NCBI GenBank assembly: GCA_020832545.1
Contig: JAFIEK010000007.1
Location: forward strand, 1 to 64,000
Reading direction: 5' to 3'
Origin: Pararhodobacter sp.
GTDB lineage: Bacteria; Pseudomonadota; Alphaproteobacteria; Rhodobacterales; Rhodobacteraceae
DNA: 64,000 nt
The first letter of the stretch is position 1; every line of letters begins with the position of its first letter. A model generated the notes under the pieces. It saw only the letters and a program-made list of their open reading frames with translations, was not told the origin of the DNA and made no database searches. The position numbers and the translations under genes are program-made. This document shows positions 27,669 through 36,347 of the stretch, piece after piece.

Positions 27669-28511
27669 ATGGCACATGCCGAAACCGTCAACATTGAAAG
27701 CCGGGGGGCCAGTCTGGCCGGAACGCTGATCCTGCCGCCAGACCCCGCGCTTGCCGTGCTGATCAGCCCCGCCACAGGCGCGCCCGCCGCCTATTACCGC
27801 GCGTTCGCCGAATGGCTAGCCGATGAGCGGCAAGCGGCCTGTCTGCTCTTTGACTATCGCGATTTCGGCGCCTCTGCGTCCTTGGCTTCAGGGAACATAC
27901 GCGCCTCGCACGCCAGCATGACAGACTGGGGCGTGCATGATGCCAGCGCGGCCCGCCAATGGCTGCGCACCCGCCTGCCGAATCTTCCGCTCTGGGTGAT
28001 CGGCCATTCGCTGGGCGGCATGGCGCTGCCCTTTCAGCCAGAGCTGGGCCAGATCAACCGCGCGATCACCGTGGCGGCGGGGCCCGGCCATGTCAGCGAA
28101 CACCCCTGGCCTTTCCGGGCGCAGGCGCTGGCGCTGTGGTATCTGCTGGGCCCGGTGTCAGTGACACTGCTGGGCTATCTGCCGGGGCGCTTGCTGGGGC
28201 TGGGCAGCGACCTGCCCGCGCCGGTCTTTCGCCAATGGCGGCTCTGGTGCACACAGCGCGCCTCGCTGATGGGCGACCCGGCATTGCCCGCCCCCGAACG
28301 CCCGGGGCTGACCTGCCCGGTCAAGCTGATTGCTATCGCTGACGATGTGATGATCCCGCCCGAAGCCGTCTGGCGGCTGGGCGACTGGATGCCCGCCGCC
28401 ACCCTCAGCCACCAGACCATCACCCCTGCCGACTACGGGCTGCGATGCGTCGGCCATATCGCGCCATTCTCGCCCCGCAACCGGGCGCTGTGGCCTGATC
28501 TGATCGCCTGA
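27669..28511 (+). CDS. alpha/beta hydrolase
   Basis: A 280-residue serine hydrolase. The nucleophile elbow is GHSLGG; a likely acid is in the AIADDVMIPPEAV segment and the catalytic His is in CVGHIAPFS near the C-terminus. The LLFDYRDFGAS stretch matches the YheT/serine aminopeptidase-like group of predicted hydrolases (COG4757-like). A strong AGGAGG precedes the ATG at 27669. Substrate unknown. Convergent with the acyl-CoA synthetase gene. Confidence 0.82.
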   Translation: MAHAETVNIESRGASLAGTLILPPDPALAVLISPATGAPAAYYRAFAEWLADERQAACLLFDYRDFGASASLASGNIRASHASMTDWGVHDASAARQWLRTRLPNLPLWVIGHSLGGMALPFQPELGQINRAITVAAGPGHVSEHPWPFRAQALALWYLLGPVSVTLLGYLPGRLLGLGSDLPAPVFRQWRLWCTQRASLMGDPALPAPERPGLTCPVKLIAIADDVMIPPEAVWRLGDWMPAATLSHQTITPADYGLRCVGHIAPFSPRNRALWPDLIA

Positions 28512-28521
28512 GCGCCCTTCA

Positions 28522-28583
28522 TCGCGTCATCTTGCCGGAAATACGCAGCTTGAGGTGCCTGCAAGCCAGTCAGAATGACGCGA
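28522..28583. repeat. inverted repeat holding a partial copy of the intergenic repeat
   Basis: TCGCGTCAT (28522-28530) and ATGACGCGA (28575-28583) form a 9-bp inverted repeat with an inner GCTTG/CAAGC pair. Its left part, read on the minus strand (28527-28546), matches the tail of the 69-bp intergenic repeat found at 36225 and 40695. It lies just 3' of the acyl-CoA synthetase gene and may act as its terminator. Confidence 0.45.
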
Positions 28584-28608
28584 CACCGAAAGCCCCGCCC
28601 CCAGGCGG

Positions 28609-30507
28609 TCAGGCCCAATCCCAGGGAATTGTGAACGCGCCCAGCAGTTCCGCCACCGCAGCCTCATCCACCTCGCCCGTGCGCTCTATCTGCGCGACCA
28701 GCCCCCGCTTCTTGTCTTCAAACACCTTGGCCACCCGGGCCTTCAGCTTGTGTTCATCAAAGAGGTCCTCGAACACCCGGATGATCGCCTTGCGCCGCAG
28801 ATCGGGCTTGAACACCTTGCCGACAGCGGTTTTGGGCAGTTCTGGCAATATCTCGATGTATTTTGGCACCGCCGCGCGTTCAGGAATGCGGTTAGCGGCA
28901 TGCTCCAGCAACTCGCGCGTGCCAACCTTCGCACCGCCGACCAGTTCGACATAGGCACAAGGCATTTCACCCACCTTGGCATCGGGCTGCCCGATCGCGC
29001 CCACAAAGGCCACCGCCGGATGGCTGAGCAGCGCCTCTTCGATCATTGCGGGGTCGATATTGTGCCCGCTGCGGATGATCAGATCCTTGGCCCGGCCGGT
29101 GATCCACAGATACCCGTCGCCGTCGATGCGCCCCAGATCGCCGGTGCGCAGAAACCGACCCTTTGCATAGAGCCCGAGGTTCTTGGCCTCTTCGGTATAG
29201 GTGGAACCCTCATAGATCCCTGGCGAGCTCACGCAGATCTCGCCCACTTCGTCGATGGCGCATTCATGGTTTACGTCGCCGTTGGTATCCAGCCTCAGGA
29301 TCCGCACTTCGGTATAAGGGAACGGAATACCGACCGAGCCGATCTTCTTGTCGCCGTCCACCGGGTTGGCCGAGACCAGGCAGGTCGCCTCGGTCAGGCC
29401 GTAGCCTTCGATGATGGAAACGCCGGTTGCCTGCTCAAAACGTTTGTAAAGTTCTACTGGCAATGCCGCAGAGCCAGAAAATCCGTTACGCAATGTTGAA
29501 ATATTGGCATCCACCTTGCGTTGCATCAGTGCCGACAAGGCGGTGGGCACGGTGATGATAAAGGTCGCCTGCCAGCGCTCGACCAGTTTCCAGAAGTTGT
29601 CGAACACACCCTCGCCGCGATACCCCTGCGGCGTGGGGAACACCACATGCGAGCCCGCGCAAACCGACGCCATCATGACAGGATAAGCTGCAAAGACGTG
29701 AAACAACGGCAGGGGGCAAAGCGTCACATCCTCGGGTGCAAGCAGCAGTTCAGCCCCCAGCCAGCCGTTGTACAAAAGGCCCGAGGCCTTGTGCTGCGCC
29801 ACCTTGGGTGTGCCGGTCGTGCCGCCGGTGTGGAAATAGGCGCAGACCCGGTCTTCCCCCGACAACTCGAAGGTCAACCGGTCAGAGGGCTGGCGTGCCA
29901 GCTCTGCGTTGAAATCCAGCACGCGGGCGGTATGGTGTACATCATTTTTCGGGCGGATGAAGGGCACGATCCAGCTTTTGGGCGGGCTCATGTAGTGCAG
30001 AAGATCGATCTCCAGAACGGTCTTCACATCGGGCGCGTTGCCCACGGCCTCGGCCACCTTCTGCGCGACATCGGTCTTGGGAAAGCTTTTCAGCGTCACT
30101 ACAACACGCGCCTTGGTCTCGCGCAGGATTCCGGCGATCTTTTCGGGCTCCAACAGCGGATTGATCGGGTTTACCACCCCCGCCGTCATCGCCCCAAAGA
30201 GCGTGATTGCGGTTTCATTGACGGTGGGCAGGACAAAGGCGACCGTATCGCCTTCGCCCACACCAAGGCTGCGAAACAGATTGGCCGCCTGTGTGATCCT
30301 GGCGTGAAACTGGCCCCAGCTCAGCGTTTCCGCCTTGGCGCCCGGATCAGAAAACATCTGGAACGAGATGGCGTTGCGGCTGCCATGCTGGTTGCGGGTG
30401 CGGGTGATCTGTTCATAGACACTGACCGGCAGATTGCGTTCGCTCCACGGCATGGCTGACTGGATGGCGTCGCGGTCCTTGAGGCAGGCAAAACGGGTGT
30501 TGGGCAT
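28609..30507 (-). CDS. acyl-CoA synthetase (AMP-forming)
   Basis: ANL-superfamily ligase of 632 residues that adenylates a carboxylic acid and transfers it to CoA. The P-loop is FHTGGTTGTPK, with EGYGLTEATCLVS, FLRTGDLGRIDGDGYLWITGR and the C-terminal Lys in LPKTAVGKVFKPDLR. The C-terminal extension of about 60 residues after the catalytic Lys is longer than in many FadD proteins. Substrate class is probably a medium or long fatty acid or aryl acid; it cannot be fixed by eye. Convergent with the hydrolase upstream. Confidence 0.87.
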   Translation of the reverse strand: MPNTRFACLKDRDAIQSAMPWSERNLPVSVYEQITRTRNQHGSRNAISFQMFSDPGAKAETLSWGQFHARITQAANLFRSLGVGEGDTVAFVLPTVNETAITLFGAMTAGVVNPINPLLEPEKIAGILRETKARVVVTLKSFPKTDVAQKVAEAVGNAPDVKTVLEIDLLHYMSPPKSWIVPFIRPKNDVHHTARVLDFNAELARQPSDRLTFELSGEDRVCAYFHTGGTTGTPKVAQHKASGLLYNGWLGAELLLAPEDVTLCPLPLFHVFAAYPVMMASVCAGSHVVFPTPQGYRGEGVFDNFWKLVERWQATFIITVPTALSALMQRKVDANISTLRNGFSGSAALPVELYKRFEQATGVSIIEGYGLTEATCLVSANPVDGDKKIGSVGIPFPYTEVRILRLDTNGDVNHECAIDEVGEICVSSPGIYEGSTYTEEAKNLGLYAKGRFLRTGDLGRIDGDGYLWITGRAKDLIIRSGHNIDPAMIEEALLSHPAVAFVGAIGQPDAKVGEMPCAYVELVGGAKVGTRELLEHAANRIPERAAVPKYIEILPELPKTAVGKVFKPDLRRKAIIRVFEDLFDEHKLKARVAKVFEDKKRGLVAQIERTGEVDEAAVAELLGAFTIPWDWA

Positions 30508-30583
30508 GGTTTCCTCCCTTGCGCATCACCTCAACATGGCGATTAACTGCGCCAAGGACAATGCGCCTTGCCCTTTGCCGGGG

Positions 30584-32380
30584 TCACGAAAACTCGTGCT
30601 CTCCTTCGGTGAACTGCAACCGCGCGAGGCGTGCATAGAGCCCGCCCTGCGCCACCAGCGCCTCATGCGTGCCCTCGGCAACAATGCGGCCCTGATCGAA
30701 CACCACAATCCGGTCGGCCTTGCGCACTGTCGCCAGACGGTGCGCCACCACCAGCGTGGTGCGGTCCTTTGACAGATGCTCGACAGCCCGCTGAACTGCG
30801 CGTTCGCTTTCGGCATCCAGCGCCGAAGTGGCCTCGTCCAGCACCAGCACCGGCGCGTCGCGCAAGATCGCTCGCGCAATCGCCACGCGCTGTTTCTGGC
30901 CACCCGACAGCATCACCCCGCGTTCGCCCAACTGGGTGTCATAACCTTCCGGCAGGGCATGGATGAACTCATGCGCGGCGGCAGCGCGGGCGGCGGCTTC
31001 GATCTCGGCATCGCTGGCTTCTGGGCGGCCAAAGCGGATGTTTTCGCGCGCCGTGGTGCCAAAGATCACCGGGTCTTGCGGCACCAGCGCCATGGTCGCG
31101 CGCAGATCCGTGCGGCTCAGGTCGCGGATATCCACGCCATCCAGCCGGATTGTGCCGTGCTGCGGGTCATAAAACCGCATGAGCAACTGAATGATTGTGG
31201 TCTTGCCCGCGCCCGAAGGCCCCACCAGCGCGACGGTTTCCCCCGGTGCCACCTGCAACGACACACCATCCAGCGCCGACTGACCGGGGCGCGACGGGTA
31301 GTGAAAGCGCACATCCTCAAAAGCGACGGCACCGCGCACGGGCTGCGGCAATGCGAGGGGTTGCGCCGGATCTTCCACCTGATCCACGGCCTGCAACAGC
31401 TCCACCAGCCGCTCGGTTGCGCCGGCCGCGCGCTGCAGCTCGCCCCAGATTTCCGACAGCGCCCCCACCGAGCCCGCCACAATCACCGAATAGATGACGA
31501 ACTGCACCAGCTCACCAATCGTCATCGCCCCTTCGCGCACATCCAGCGCACCAACCCACAGCACACCGACAATGCCGCTGAACACCAGCATGATCACGAT
31601 CACCGTCATCACCGCGCGCGTGGCGATGCGTTTGAGCGCGATGTCAAAGGCCTTTTCGGTCACCGTGTCGAATGCAGCACTGCTGGGGGCCTCGTGGGTG
31701 AAGGCCTGCACCGTCTGCACCGCGCCCAGCGCCTCGGAGGCATTGCCCGATGACGCGGCGATCCAGTCCTGATTTTCCCGCGAAAGCTGGCGCAGGCGCC
31801 GCCCAAGCACCACGATCGGTACGATCACCGCAGGTACCAGCAGCAAGACCAGCCCGGTCAGCTTGCCCGAGGTCAGCGCCAGAAGCGCCAGGCCACCGAC
31901 CAGCATCAGCACATTGCGCAGCGCCACCGAAATGGACGAACCGACGATGGACTGAATGAGCGTGGTGTCGGTGGTGATACGCGAGAGCACCTCGCCGGTC
32001 ATGATCCGTTCATAAAACGCCGGGCTCAGGCCGATCACGCGGGCAAAGATCGCACGGCGGATATCGGCCACCACACGTTCACCCAGACGCGTGACCATGT
32101 AGTAGCGCATGCCCGTGCCAAAGGCCAAAAGCGCGGCAACCCCCAGCGAGGCCGCAAAATACTGGTTCAGCAGTTGCAGATCGCCCGCCCCGAAACCGTC
32201 CACCACCCGGCGCACGGCAAGTGGCAATGCCAGCGAGACCATTGCCGTGAGAACCAGCGCCATGAGCGCCCCGCCCAGCAGCAGCCGGTAGCGCGACAGA
32301 TAAGGCCAAAGCTCTGCCAAAGCCCCGATCTTGCGCGAGGCTGCGCGTTCTTCGCTCTTTGGCAGGGAGGTCTCGGCCAT
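30584..32380 (-). CDS. ABC exporter half-transporter (TMD-NBD fusion)
   Basis: A 598-residue type IV ABC exporter. Six membrane helices occupy roughly residues 30-310, followed by the nucleotide-binding domain: Walker A GPSGAGKTT, Q-loop ALVPQDPVIF, signature LSGGQKQR, Walker B VLVLDEATSALD and switch VAHRL. It should dimerise. Resembles MsbA/LmrA-type multidrug or lipid exporters; substrate unknown. It lies 76 bases upstream of nothing on its own strand except the acyl-CoA synthetase promoter region, so it is probably monocistronic. Confidence 0.9.
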   Translation of the reverse strand: MAETSLPKSEERAASRKIGALAELWPYLSRYRLLLGGALMALVLTAMVSLALPLAVRRVVDGFGAGDLQLLNQYFAASLGVAALLAFGTGMRYYMVTRLGERVVADIRRAIFARVIGLSPAFYERIMTGEVLSRITTDTTLIQSIVGSSISVALRNVLMLVGGLALLALTSGKLTGLVLLLVPAVIVPIVVLGRRLRQLSRENQDWIAASSGNASEALGAVQTVQAFTHEAPSSAAFDTVTEKAFDIALKRIATRAVMTVIVIMLVFSGIVGVLWVGALDVREGAMTIGELVQFVIYSVIVAGSVGALSEIWGELQRAAGATERLVELLQAVDQVEDPAQPLALPQPVRGAVAFEDVRFHYPSRPGQSALDGVSLQVAPGETVALVGPSGAGKTTIIQLLMRFYDPQHGTIRLDGVDIRDLSRTDLRATMALVPQDPVIFGTTARENIRFGRPEASDAEIEAAARAAAAHEFIHALPEGYDTQLGERGVMLSGGQKQRVAIARAILRDAPVLVLDEATSALDAESERAVQRAVEHLSKDRTTLVVAHRLATVRKADRIVVFDQGRIVAEGTHEALVAQGGLYARLARLQFTEGEHEFS

Positions 32381-32637
32381 GGCCAGTTCCGTATTGTTTC
32401 CCCGGCGGTGTAGGCGAGAGTACGCCGAGGAGCAAGCTCAGAGAGGCCCAGAGCCCGGGCCACCGCCGCCGGGACCGCAGCGCAAAATGCCAAAGCGACT
32501 GCACAAATGCGTTTTTTGGGATCGGTCTTTCACTTCGTGGCATTTCGTCACATGATCGCCCCGAGCGGCTGCCAAATGGTGAAACCTGCGCGACATGCAC
32601 GCAGGGCCGAGTCACGAAAACCAAGAAACGAGTCACA

Positions 32638-34176
32638 ATGCGCCGCACGAAACTAGGATTGGCCCTGATCGCCTTGCCCGGCCTCCTTGCCGCAGATCCG
32701 GCCCGGGCCGCTGTCGGCGAAACCCTCGACGGGTTGTTCGCCGGGGCGACCGGATGGTTTGTGGCGCTGGTCTTTGCCGAGGTGCCGGGCACGGGGTTGC
32801 CGTGGATTGTAGGCTGGCTGGTGATGGGGGCTGCTGTCTTCACGCTTTACTTCGGTTTCATACAGTTCCGCGTTTTCGGCCATGCCATTGCGCTGGTGCG
32901 TGGCAGGTATTCCGACCCCAGCCAACCGGGCGAGGTCAGTCCTTTTCAGGCGCTGACCACTGCACTGTCAGGCACGGTTGGGCTGGGCAATATCGCGGGC
33001 GTGGCGGTGGCCGTGAGCATCGGCGGCGCGGGGGCGACGTTCTGGATGATTATGGCAGGCCTTTTGGGCATGGCCTCCAAGTTCACCGAATGCACGCTGG
33101 GGGTGAAATACCGCAACGAATACGACGATGGCACGGTCTCGGGCGGGCCGATGTACTACCTCAAGAAGGGCTTCGCCGAGCGTGGCCTGCCGCTGGGAGG
33201 GCTGATGGCGGTGCTGTTTTCCATCTTCTGTGTGCTCGGCGCACTGGGTGGGGGAAACATGTTTCAGGCCAATCAGGCGGCGGCGCAGGTCGAGGGCGTT
33301 CTGGGCGTACCGACATGGGTGACAGGGCTGGTGCTGGCAGGGGTCGTCTTTGCGGTGATCGTGGGCGGTATCCGGTCGATCGCGCGGGTGACCGAAAAGG
33401 TCGTGCCGTTCATGGGGGTGGGGTACTTTCTGGTGGCGCTGGCAATCCTGACACTGCATGCCGACATGATCCTTTGGGCCGTGGGCGAGATCGTGCGCGG
33501 GGCCTTCACCGATACCGGCATCATGGGCGGGATGGTCGGTGCCATCATCCAGGGCTTTCGCCGGGCGGCCTTTTCCAACGAAGCCGGGGTCGGATCAGCG
33601 GCCATTGCGCATTCGGCTGTGCGCACGGCGGAGCCTGTGACCGAAGGGTTCGTGTCATTGCTGGAACCCTTCATCGACACAGTGGTGATCTGCACAATGA
33701 CGGCGCTGGTGATCATCATCACTGGCCAGCTGCTGCAAGACGCAGCGACGGGGCGCTACATTCTGGATGACGCGGGGCGGATCGCCACCGCATCGGGCGC
33801 GACGGGGGGCGTGCCGATCACTTCGGCGGCCTTTGGCTCGGCATTTGGCTGGGCGCCCTATGCGCTGGCACTGGCGGTCGTACTGTTTGCCTTTTCCACC
33901 ATGATCACCTGGTCCTATTACGGGATGAAGGCCTGGACCTACCTGTGGGGCGAGGGACGCAAGAAAGAACTGACCTTCAAACTGCTGTTTTGCGTCTTTG
34001 TCTTTGTCGGCGCGGTGTCGAGCCTTGATGCCGTAATCGATTTCTCGGATGCGGCGATCTTTTCCATGGCGGTGGTCAATATCATTGGCCTCTACTGCCT
34101 GATGCCGGTGGTGAAGGCCGAACTGAACGCCTATCTGGCCCGGCTGCGCGCCGGCGAGATCAGACCGTATCGCTGA
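32638..34176 (+). CDS. sodium:alanine symporter (AGCS family)
   Basis: A 512-residue sodium-coupled amino acid symporter. The body contains the AGCS signature around FQALTTALSGTVGLGNIAGVAVA, GGPMYYLKKGF, GGNMFQANQ, and FSNEAGVGSAAIAHSA, with about ten or eleven membrane helices. The N-terminus MRRTKLGLALIALPGLLAADPARA looks like a cleavable signal peptide ahead of the first helix, which I recall in other rhodobacteral members. The ATG at 32638 was chosen on that basis; its ribosome site is weak. Confidence 0.9.
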   Translation: MRRTKLGLALIALPGLLAADPARAAVGETLDGLFAGATGWFVALVFAEVPGTGLPWIVGWLVMGAAVFTLYFGFIQFRVFGHAIALVRGRYSDPSQPGEVSPFQALTTALSGTVGLGNIAGVAVAVSIGGAGATFWMIMAGLLGMASKFTECTLGVKYRNEYDDGTVSGGPMYYLKKGFAERGLPLGGLMAVLFSIFCVLGALGGGNMFQANQAAAQVEGVLGVPTWVTGLVLAGVVFAVIVGGIRSIARVTEKVVPFMGVGYFLVALAILTLHADMILWAVGEIVRGAFTDTGIMGGMVGAIIQGFRRAAFSNEAGVGSAAIAHSAVRTAEPVTEGFVSLLEPFIDTVVICTMTALVIIITGQLLQDAATGRYILDDAGRIATASGATGGVPITSAAFGSAFGWAPYALALAVVLFAFSTMITWSYYGMKAWTYLWGEGRKKELTFKLLFCVFVFVGAVSSLDAVIDFSDAAIFSMAVVNIIGLYCLMPVVKAELNAYLARLRAGEIRPYR

Positions 34177-34317
34177 CAACACGGCACGCGGTGGCAGCGC
34201 GTCCGCCTGCCCCCCCTCGGGCGGCACCTCGCCAATCGCCGAAAGGTGAAGCACGGGGCGATTGCGGTCGCCCCAGCCGCGAGGCACTGTGTCTGCGAAC
34301 ATGACCGGAGGCCATTC

Positions 34318-36216
34318 ATGCCGATGTCTATGCCCATCCCACAATTTCGCCGCGCGGTGACTCTTGCCCTGAGCGGGCTGGTTCTGGCGCTTCCGCTGCA
34401 GGCCGATACCTCGGTCCGGGCGATCACGCTCTCCACTGCCGGAATTGCCATGATCGAGGCCACCGCCACTTTGGGCGAGGACCCTCTGCACCTGTCGGTC
34501 GCCCGCGCCGATATCGATGATTTCCTGAAAACACTCTGGGTGCTGGACCCCTCGGGTGCCCTGGCGCATTTGACAATGACCGGCCCCGGCGCGTTTGACG
34601 ATGCCTTCGCGCATCTGCCCCTTGCGCCCGAAGATGTCACCGACCCCGCACGGCTTCTGCGCGCCATGATGGGCGCACCGATCATTGTCGAGCGGCGGGG
34701 CGAGCGTTGGGAGGGGGTCAACATGGGCGTCACGGATCGCCCCTGTGAGCATGGCCCCTGTCCGGTTCTGAACCTGCAAACCACGGATGGCAGCCTGCGC
34801 AGCTTTGAAATCAACGACGCGCTCAGCTTCACCTTTGCGGACAGCGCTGATCGTGCCCACATCAGCGCCGCGCTGGCAGCCTGGCGCGACCGCGCCGATG
34901 ACCGGCGGGTGGCGCTGGCGCTGCGCTCGGACGATGATACCCCGCGCGAGGTGGGGCTGATCTGGCTCCAGGAAGCGCCGGTCTGGCGCACAGCCTGGCG
35001 CGCGGTGGATACCCCCGAGGGCGTGCGCCTGATCGGTTGGGCGGTGGTCGAGAACGCCACGGGCCACGACTGGCAGGGTGTGCAGCTGACGCTGGCCACC
35101 GGCGCGACCCGCAACATCGCCGCGCGCCTCTATGAGCGCCGCCATGCCCATCGCGAAGAGGCGCTGCTGGCGGAATCGGTTCCGGTCGTGGCCCCGATGG
35201 CGCGCAGCATGGAAATGTCTGCGGCTGGAATGCCGCCAATGGCCGACAGTGCTGCCGCAGATGTCAGCGCCGATGATGGCGAGAGCTTCAGCCGCTTTAC
35301 CCTGTCCATGCCGGTCACACTGCCGGCGGGCGAGATGATTAGCCTGCCGTTCCTGTCTGAAACCCTGCCCGATGCACGGCTGACGCTCTATCGAGGCGGG
35401 CAACGCACGCGCCACCCGGCGATCGCGCTGGCGTTGGAAAACCCACTGCCATTGCGTCTGCCTGCGGGCGTGTTGACACTGTATGAAGAGGGGCGCGGCC
35501 ATGCCGGCGATGCGCTCATCCCCGAACTGGCCCCCGGAGCGATCGAGATTGTCGATTTCGCCAACGATACCGCAATGGAGATCCGCGAGGAGACCGGCAC
35601 CACCGAACGGCTGCGCGAGATGCGGCTGGTGCGCGGCGTGTTGCAGGTCACCGAGGATCTGGAACGGCGTACCACCTACCGCATCGAGGGCGCGCCACAA
35701 GCCGACCGGCAGCTGACGCTGGACCACCCGCGCCGGACCGACTGGTCAGTGACCGGGCCAGAAGATGCCGAAGAAACCCTGGATGCCCTGCGCTGGCAGA
35801 TTGCCGTGCCCGCAGGCGACACCGTCACCCATACCGTGATCGAGCGCCAGCCTCGGCTGCGGCGCGTAGGGCTGATGGATATCGACCTGCCGACGCTCGC
35901 CTTGTGGGAGCAGCGCGCCGTGGACCCCGAATTGAGCGCCACGCTGTCCGAACTGGCCGGGCTGCGCCGGGCGATCTCAGAGGCCGAAACCCGCCAGCGG
36001 CGCACCGCAGAGCAGATCGCGGAACTGGAAAGGGAGCAGGCGCGGCTGGTCAACCTGATAGTGCAACTGGGCGATGACAGCGCCGCCAACCGTGAGCGCC
36101 GCGCGCGAGTTGATACGATCGATGCCGAAATTGCCGCGACAGAAGATGCCCGCCGCGCGGCAGCCGAGGCAATTGACGACCTGCGGGCACAGATTGCCAC
36201 GCTACTGGAAGGCTGA
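34318..36216 (+). CDS. exported DUF4139-family protein with C-terminal coiled coil
   Basis: A 632-residue protein of unknown function. Residues 1-30 form a signal peptide ending LPLQA before DTSVRA. The central part (GLIWLQEAPVWRTAWRAV, then VENATGHDWQGVQLTLATG) fits the DUF4139 beta-rich domain. Residues about 545-632 (LAGLRRAISEAETRQRRTAEQIAELE onward) predict a long coiled coil. DUF4139 proteins usually have the coil N-terminal to the domain, so the order here seems unusual. GGAGG lies 8 bases before the ATG. A copy of the 69-bp repeat follows the stop. Confidence 0.75.
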   Translation: MPMSMPIPQFRRAVTLALSGLVLALPLQADTSVRAITLSTAGIAMIEATATLGEDPLHLSVARADIDDFLKTLWVLDPSGALAHLTMTGPGAFDDAFAHLPLAPEDVTDPARLLRAMMGAPIIVERRGERWEGVNMGVTDRPCEHGPCPVLNLQTTDGSLRSFEINDALSFTFADSADRAHISAALAAWRDRADDRRVALALRSDDDTPREVGLIWLQEAPVWRTAWRAVDTPEGVRLIGWAVVENATGHDWQGVQLTLATGATRNIAARLYERRHAHREEALLAESVPVVAPMARSMEMSAAGMPPMADSAAADVSADDGESFSRFTLSMPVTLPAGEMISLPFLSETLPDARLTLYRGGQRTRHPAIALALENPLPLRLPAGVLTLYEEGRGHAGDALIPELAPGAIEIVDFANDTAMEIREETGTTERLREMRLVRGVLQVTEDLERRTTYRIEGAPQADRQLTLDHPRRTDWSVTGPEDAEETLDALRWQIAVPAGDTVTHTVIERQPRLRRVGLMDIDLPTLALWEQRAVDPELSATLSELAGLRRAISEAETRQRRTAEQIAELEREQARLVNLIVQLGDDSAANRERRARVDTIDAEIAATEDARRAAAEAIDDLRAQIATLLEG

Positions 36217-36224
36217 GACCGGGT

Positions 36225-36293
36225 GTGGGGGGCGTCGCCCCCCACTTTGGCTGCGCCAAATTCACCCCTCAGGATATTTTTGAGTAGATGAAG
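36225..36293 (+). repeat. 69-bp intergenic repeat, copy A
   Basis: Begins 8 bases after the DUF4139 stop. It has a GC hairpin (GTGGGGGGCG/CGCCCCCCAC), then a second hairpin TTTGGC-TGC-GCCAAA, then a linear tail ATTCACCCC...TATTTTT...AGATGAAG. It aligns without gaps to copy B at 40695-40763 with 54 of 69 identities. The differences in the first stem are compensatory. Probably a transcription terminator or 3'-end RNA element. Confidence 0.85.
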
Positions 36294-36347
36294 GAGTGGC
36301 GCAGGGGGCGCTTCCATACCGTGACGGGTTGGCCTAGACTCAGGGCC

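Noticed and set aside
34233-34264. CAATCGCC/GGCGATTG inverted repeat after the AGCS gene
   Set aside because: Eight-bp arms with a 16-base spacer and no T run; could be chance in GC-rich DNA.
33655-35727. 690-residue minus-strand ORF
   Set aside because: Runs antisense across the AGCS and DUF4139 genes, whose frames have signal peptides, motifs and ribosome sites.
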